DNA from: a bacterium
GTDB lineage: Bacteria; Arandabacterota; Arandabacteria; Arandabacterales; JALGWA01
Direction: 5' to 3'
Length of the DNA: 8,549 nucleotides
NCBI GenBank assembly: GCA_025774425.1
Contig: JALGWA010000033.1
Location: 1 to 8,549, forward strand
A program made the translations under genes and the position numbers. The notes beneath the pieces were generated by a model. It saw only the letters and a program-made list of their open reading frames with translations, was not told where the DNA came from and did not search any database. Positions 6,616 to 8,549 of the stretch are shown here, one piece after another (position 1 is the first letter of the stretch; each line of letters opens with the position of its first letter).

Positions 6616-6624
6616 AAGGAGGTG
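6616..6624 (+). promoter_or_regulatory. Orphan perfect Shine-Dalgarno sequence in the leader
   Basis: AAGGAGGTG is fully complementary to the 3' end of 16S rRNA, yet no ATG, GTG or TTG follows at 5-10 bases. The first is a TTG at 6641, 16 bases away, which would add a 12-residue extension to the downstream protein. It may be a ribosome standby site or chance. Confidence 0.35.
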
Positions 6625-6676
6625 CAGTCGAGCAGTTCCTTTGACTTTGGACCGCGTAAGCAGGAGGTTGAGGAAG

Positions 6677-7255
6677 ATGAAGATTCTGGTAGCGGCGATA
6701 ATCATTGTTTTGTCGTTCGCCGTGTCCGCTTCGGCCAGTGTGCCGTCCGCGAGCACTTCCACCGTCGAGTGTGAAGTACGCGGCCCGTCAAGCTGCGTCC
6801 CGAACTCTGCAGTCGTCTGCCCGGCAAGCGACATCGACAGCATTCACGTTACTGTGACGGTGAGAAACGTTTACGGCGATCCCTTGGCCGGCAAGACGGT
6901 CGACTGCTATGCAATAGAAGTGAGCGGCGATTTCTGCTGGTGCCCGGGTGAGTCTCTTCAGACCGACGTGACCGATGCCAACGGCCAGGCGTTCTTTGAT
7001 TTCACCGATTTCGGCGGTTGCGGCAACGTCCAGTTCGGCGCGACCTGTGAAGGCGTGGTGTTCAACCCATGCACTCAGATCTTGGTCGCGAGTCCGGACA
7101 TCGACGGTGACTGCGAAGTTGACCTTGCGGACTTCGCGATGTTCGCCGGTCTTTACCTCACGACGGACCCATGCGCGGACTACGACTGCAACGGATCGGT
7201 CGGTCTGTCCGACTTCGCATTGTTCGCTGCGCACTATCTCCACGGTTGTCCGTAG
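6677..7255 (+). CDS. Secreted cysteine-rich Ig-like protein with C-terminal dockerin-like domain
   Basis: A 192-residue exported protein. Residues 1-20 form a signal peptide (hydrophobic core VAAIIIVLSFAV, cleavage after SASA). Residues about 53-137 look like a bacterial Ig-like (Big-1-type) domain: HVTVTVRNVYGDPLAGKTV, then VTDANGQAFFDF. The C-terminus has two dockerin-like calcium loops: D141-I-D143-G-D145 to D152 and D168-Y-D170-C-N172-G to D179, each followed by a matching helix (ADFAMFAGLYL and SDFALFAAHYL). Dockerins bind cohesins; none is encoded here, and in non-cellulosomal bacteria such tails are common on secreted proteins of unknown role. The mature protein has 13 cysteines, unusually many, suggesting disulphides. 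ATG 6677 is chosen because the signal peptide begins there and AGGAGG (6662-6667) precedes it by 9 bases; a TTG at 6641 would give a poor leader. It is a single-gene unit with its own promoter and terminator. Confidence 0.9.
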   Translation: MKILVAAIIIVLSFAVSASASVPSASTSTVECEVRGPSSCVPNSAVVCPASDIDSIHVTVTVRNVYGDPLAGKTVDCYAIEVSGDFCWCPGESLQTDVTDANGQAFFDFTDFGGCGNVQFGATCEGVVFNPCTQILVASPDIDGDCEVDLADFAMFAGLYLTTDPCADYDCNGSVGLSDFALFAAHYLHGCP

Positions 7256-7288
7256 CGTGTGGTTGATCTGAAGTAGCGATTATCCATC

Positions 7289-7319
7289 CGGTCGGGAGTC
7301 GTACGGCTCCCGGCCGTTT
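7289..7319 (+). terminator. Intrinsic terminator-like hairpin after the dockerin-like gene
   Basis: Arms 7289-7300 (CGGTCGGGAGTC) and 7305-7316 (GGCTCCCGGCCG) pair over 12 positions with two G-U pairs and a GTAC loop, followed by TTTC. The stem is strong, but the T-tract has only three bases. It lies 34 bases after the stop codon. Confidence 0.6.
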
Positions 7320-7557
7320 CACCATCTCCCCACCGCTTTCATTCGGCGCGGCACCTTTTCGAAAGCCGGATCTCCGGGTATAGTACAGGTACGGGGCATC
7401 CGCCCGGCCCGAATGCGCGGCGTGTGCAGAGGTACTTGCGGCCGGGGCCTGTGCCGCACCGACAATCTCAACTGTCAGACTCAAGACACAACGGGGTGTC
7501 AATCCCGGAGATGCCGCGGCGCGCCCCGGCCGCCGACCCGCTGGAAGGGCCGGTGGG
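7320..7557. other. Convergent intergenic gap without a recognisable gene
   Basis: Between the terminator and the DUF72 stop codon I see no credible gene; the short open frames are arginine- and proline-rich and lack ribosome sites. On the minus strand a 7-bp stem with one G-U pair (7553-7547 with 7539-7533) sits just after the DUF72 stop codon but has no U-tract. A TATAGT at 7379-7384 lacks a good -35 box. The stretch may be decayed or mRNA-end sequence. Confidence 0.5.
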
Positions 7558-8352
7558 TCATGCGCCCAGGCCCAGAAGCTCCTGCATCAACTTGGCGTTG
7601 CGCGCCGCCTGCCCGGCGTGACAGTTGTTGAAGAAGACGAACGTCCTGGCGGCTCTCTCCGACATGGCCTGGATCTTGGCCACCCACTCCCTGAGTTCGT
7701 CCTCGCTGTAGAGATAGTCGTACCTGTCACCGGCGGAGCGCCCCCTCGCCCACCAGTTCTCGGCGTTCCTCCCGTGCAACCTGACATAGCCGATGTCGGT
7801 GGTCACGCGCGCGACCGGCGGTACGAGCCCCTTGAGGCGCGGTTCATCTACGGCGCAGTAGCCTATGCCGTGGGCCTCCAGCCCCTCGAAAACACTCTCC
7901 CTTATCCACTCCGAGTTGCGGAACTCGATGAAGAGCGGGCAGTCCCTGAACTGCTCCCCGAGAAACTCCAGATGGCGGCGGTTCTCGGTGGTGTACTTGA
8001 ACCCCCATGGGAACTGGGCGATGACACCCGAGAACTTGCCGGCCTCCCTGATGGGCTCGAGCGCCTCCATGAAGGTCCTGTACAGGACCGGGTCCCGCGA
8101 CTTGCCGTGGGTCATTTCCCGGTTGGCCTTGACGATGAACTCGAAACCGGGCGGGGTCTTGGCCTCCATGCCCTTGAAGGTCGCGGGGCCCGGGATGCGG
8201 TAGTAGGTCGCGTTCACTTCCACGCAGGGGAAGTGCTTGCAGTACTCCCGGAGCATGTCTCCTTTTCTTATGCCATCCGGGTAGAAGGTGCCGATCCAGT
8301 CATCGAAGGAATACCCGGAGGTGCCGACTATTACGGCCTTCCTGCCGCCCAA
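7558..8352 (-). CDS. DUF72 family (YecE-like) TIM-barrel protein
   Basis: A 264-residue member of the DUF72 family, soluble proteins with a TIM-barrel fold and no firmly established reaction. Family marks appear in order: GTSGYSFDDW near the start (10-19), VEVNATYYRIP (44-54), FIVKANREMTH (72-82), GVIAQFPWGF (109-118), FIEFRNSEW (141-149), YVRLHGRN (189-196) and FVFFNNCHAGQAARNA (238-253). Length and motif spacing are normal, so the protein looks intact. TTG at 8352 is chosen as start because GAGAGG (8360-8365) lies 7 bases upstream and the family begins just before GTSG. A GTG at 8415 would add 21 arginine-rich residues and has no ribosome site. The start lies 22 bases inside the end of the upstream membrane protein gene, so the two are probably translationally coupled. 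Confidence 0.92.
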   Translation of the reverse strand: MGGRKAVIVGTSGYSFDDWIGTFYPDGIRKGDMLREYCKHFPCVEVNATYYRIPGPATFKGMEAKTPPGFEFIVKANREMTHGKSRDPVLYRTFMEALEPIREAGKFSGVIAQFPWGFKYTTENRRHLEFLGEQFRDCPLFIEFRNSEWIRESVFEGLEAHGIGYCAVDEPRLKGLVPPVARVTTDIGYVRLHGRNAENWWARGRSAGDRYDYLYSEDELREWVAKIQAMSERAARTFVFFNNCHAGQAARNAKLMQELLGLGA

Positions 8353-8549
8353 TTCAACACCTCTCTCCCGACGGACAGCCCGAGCCCGACGGCGAATCCC
8401 AGGCAGAGTCCCCACACGAGCCCGACCACACCACCCCTCGAGATCTCGCCGAGACTGCCGCTGAGGTCACCGGCGACCAGGTGATAGATAACGCCGCCTA
8501 TGCCGCAGTAGGCCGTGGGAACCAACACCCGCAGAGTGAATCTCCCGGC
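8331..8549 (-). CDS. Small membrane protein with glycine-zipper helix, C-terminal 72 residues (5' end outside window)
   Basis: An open frame that runs from the window edge to a TAA at 8331. The visible part holds two hydrophobic segments (about residues 6-26 and 39-60 of the fragment). The second carries a run of glycines at every fourth position (G43, G47, G51, G55), a glycine-zipper pattern that favours tight helix packing or oligomers. A GTG at 8528 could be an internal start, but it lacks a well-spaced Shine-Dalgarno, so the gene probably begins outside. The family is not recognised. Its 3' end overlaps the DUF72 start by 22 bases and contains that gene's ribosome site, which supports it being real. 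Its composition is that of a membrane protein, unlike the antisense shadow frames nearby. Confidence 0.6.
   Translation of the reverse strand, partial: AGRFTLRVLVPTAYCGIGGVIYHLVAGDLSGSLGEISRGGVVGLVWGLCLGFAVGLGLSVGREVLNWAAGRP

Noticed and set aside
6580..6774. Small open frame overlapping the dockerin-like gene start
   Set aside because: Starts with TTG without a ribosome site and is out of frame with the signal peptide; only the leader signals merit note.
7356..7384. TTTTCG and TATAGT as a plus-strand promoter in the convergent gap
   Set aside because: The -35 match is only three of six, and no gene or structured RNA follows.
7413..7631. Short cysteine- and arginine-rich open frame on the plus strand
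   Set aside because: No ribosome site, low-complexity composition, and it overlaps the end of the DUF72 gene.

Overview
This is a GC-rich bacterial window with densely packed genes, several apparent GTG/TTG start codons, a dockerin-tailed secreted protein and a rubredoxin. That mix suggests an uncultured, possibly anaerobic or microaerobic lineage of the candidate-phylum type (Eisenbacteria, Latescibacteria or Zixibacteria-like groups come to mind). The taxonomic guess is inference; there is no rRNA or marker gene to settle it. No tRNA, rRNA, CRISPR array or intact transposase gene is visible.

Left part (1-4059, all minus strand): a four-gene block of membrane proteins, read right to left, followed by the 5' part of an alpha/beta hydrolase gene. 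In transcription order the block encodes: (A) a secreted or lipid-anchored fibronectin-III domain joined by one membrane helix to a conserved domain resembling DUF6754; (B) a polytopic protein of about six helices; (C) a protein with a helix at each end and a roughly 225-residue extracytoplasmic domain; (D) a second polytopic protein of about six helices. The genes lie 4 to 9 bases apart, and two of the junctions have the stop codon fused to the next Shine-Dalgarno sequence. I know of no assigned function for these families. They look like the parts of one envelope complex and are the strongest candidate here for an undescribed system.

Middle (4060-6466): a divergent control region holds a consensus-like promoter for the block, a 15-bp perfect inverted repeat resembling a REP/MITE element, and a possible promoter for a 53-residue rubredoxin gene on the plus strand. 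The rubredoxin gene converges, with a 10-base gap, on a long minus-strand gene for an M28/DUF4910-type metallopeptidase with a PA-like insert and a C-terminal winged-helix-like region.

Right part (6467-8549): a very good sigma70-type promoter drives a cysteine-rich secreted protein (signal peptide, Ig-like domain, dockerin-like pair of calcium loops) with a hairpin terminator after it. A 302-base convergent gap follows. Then, on the minus strand, comes a DUF72 (YecE-like) protein whose TTG start overlaps the end of a partial small membrane protein with a glycine-zipper helix, which runs off the window edge.
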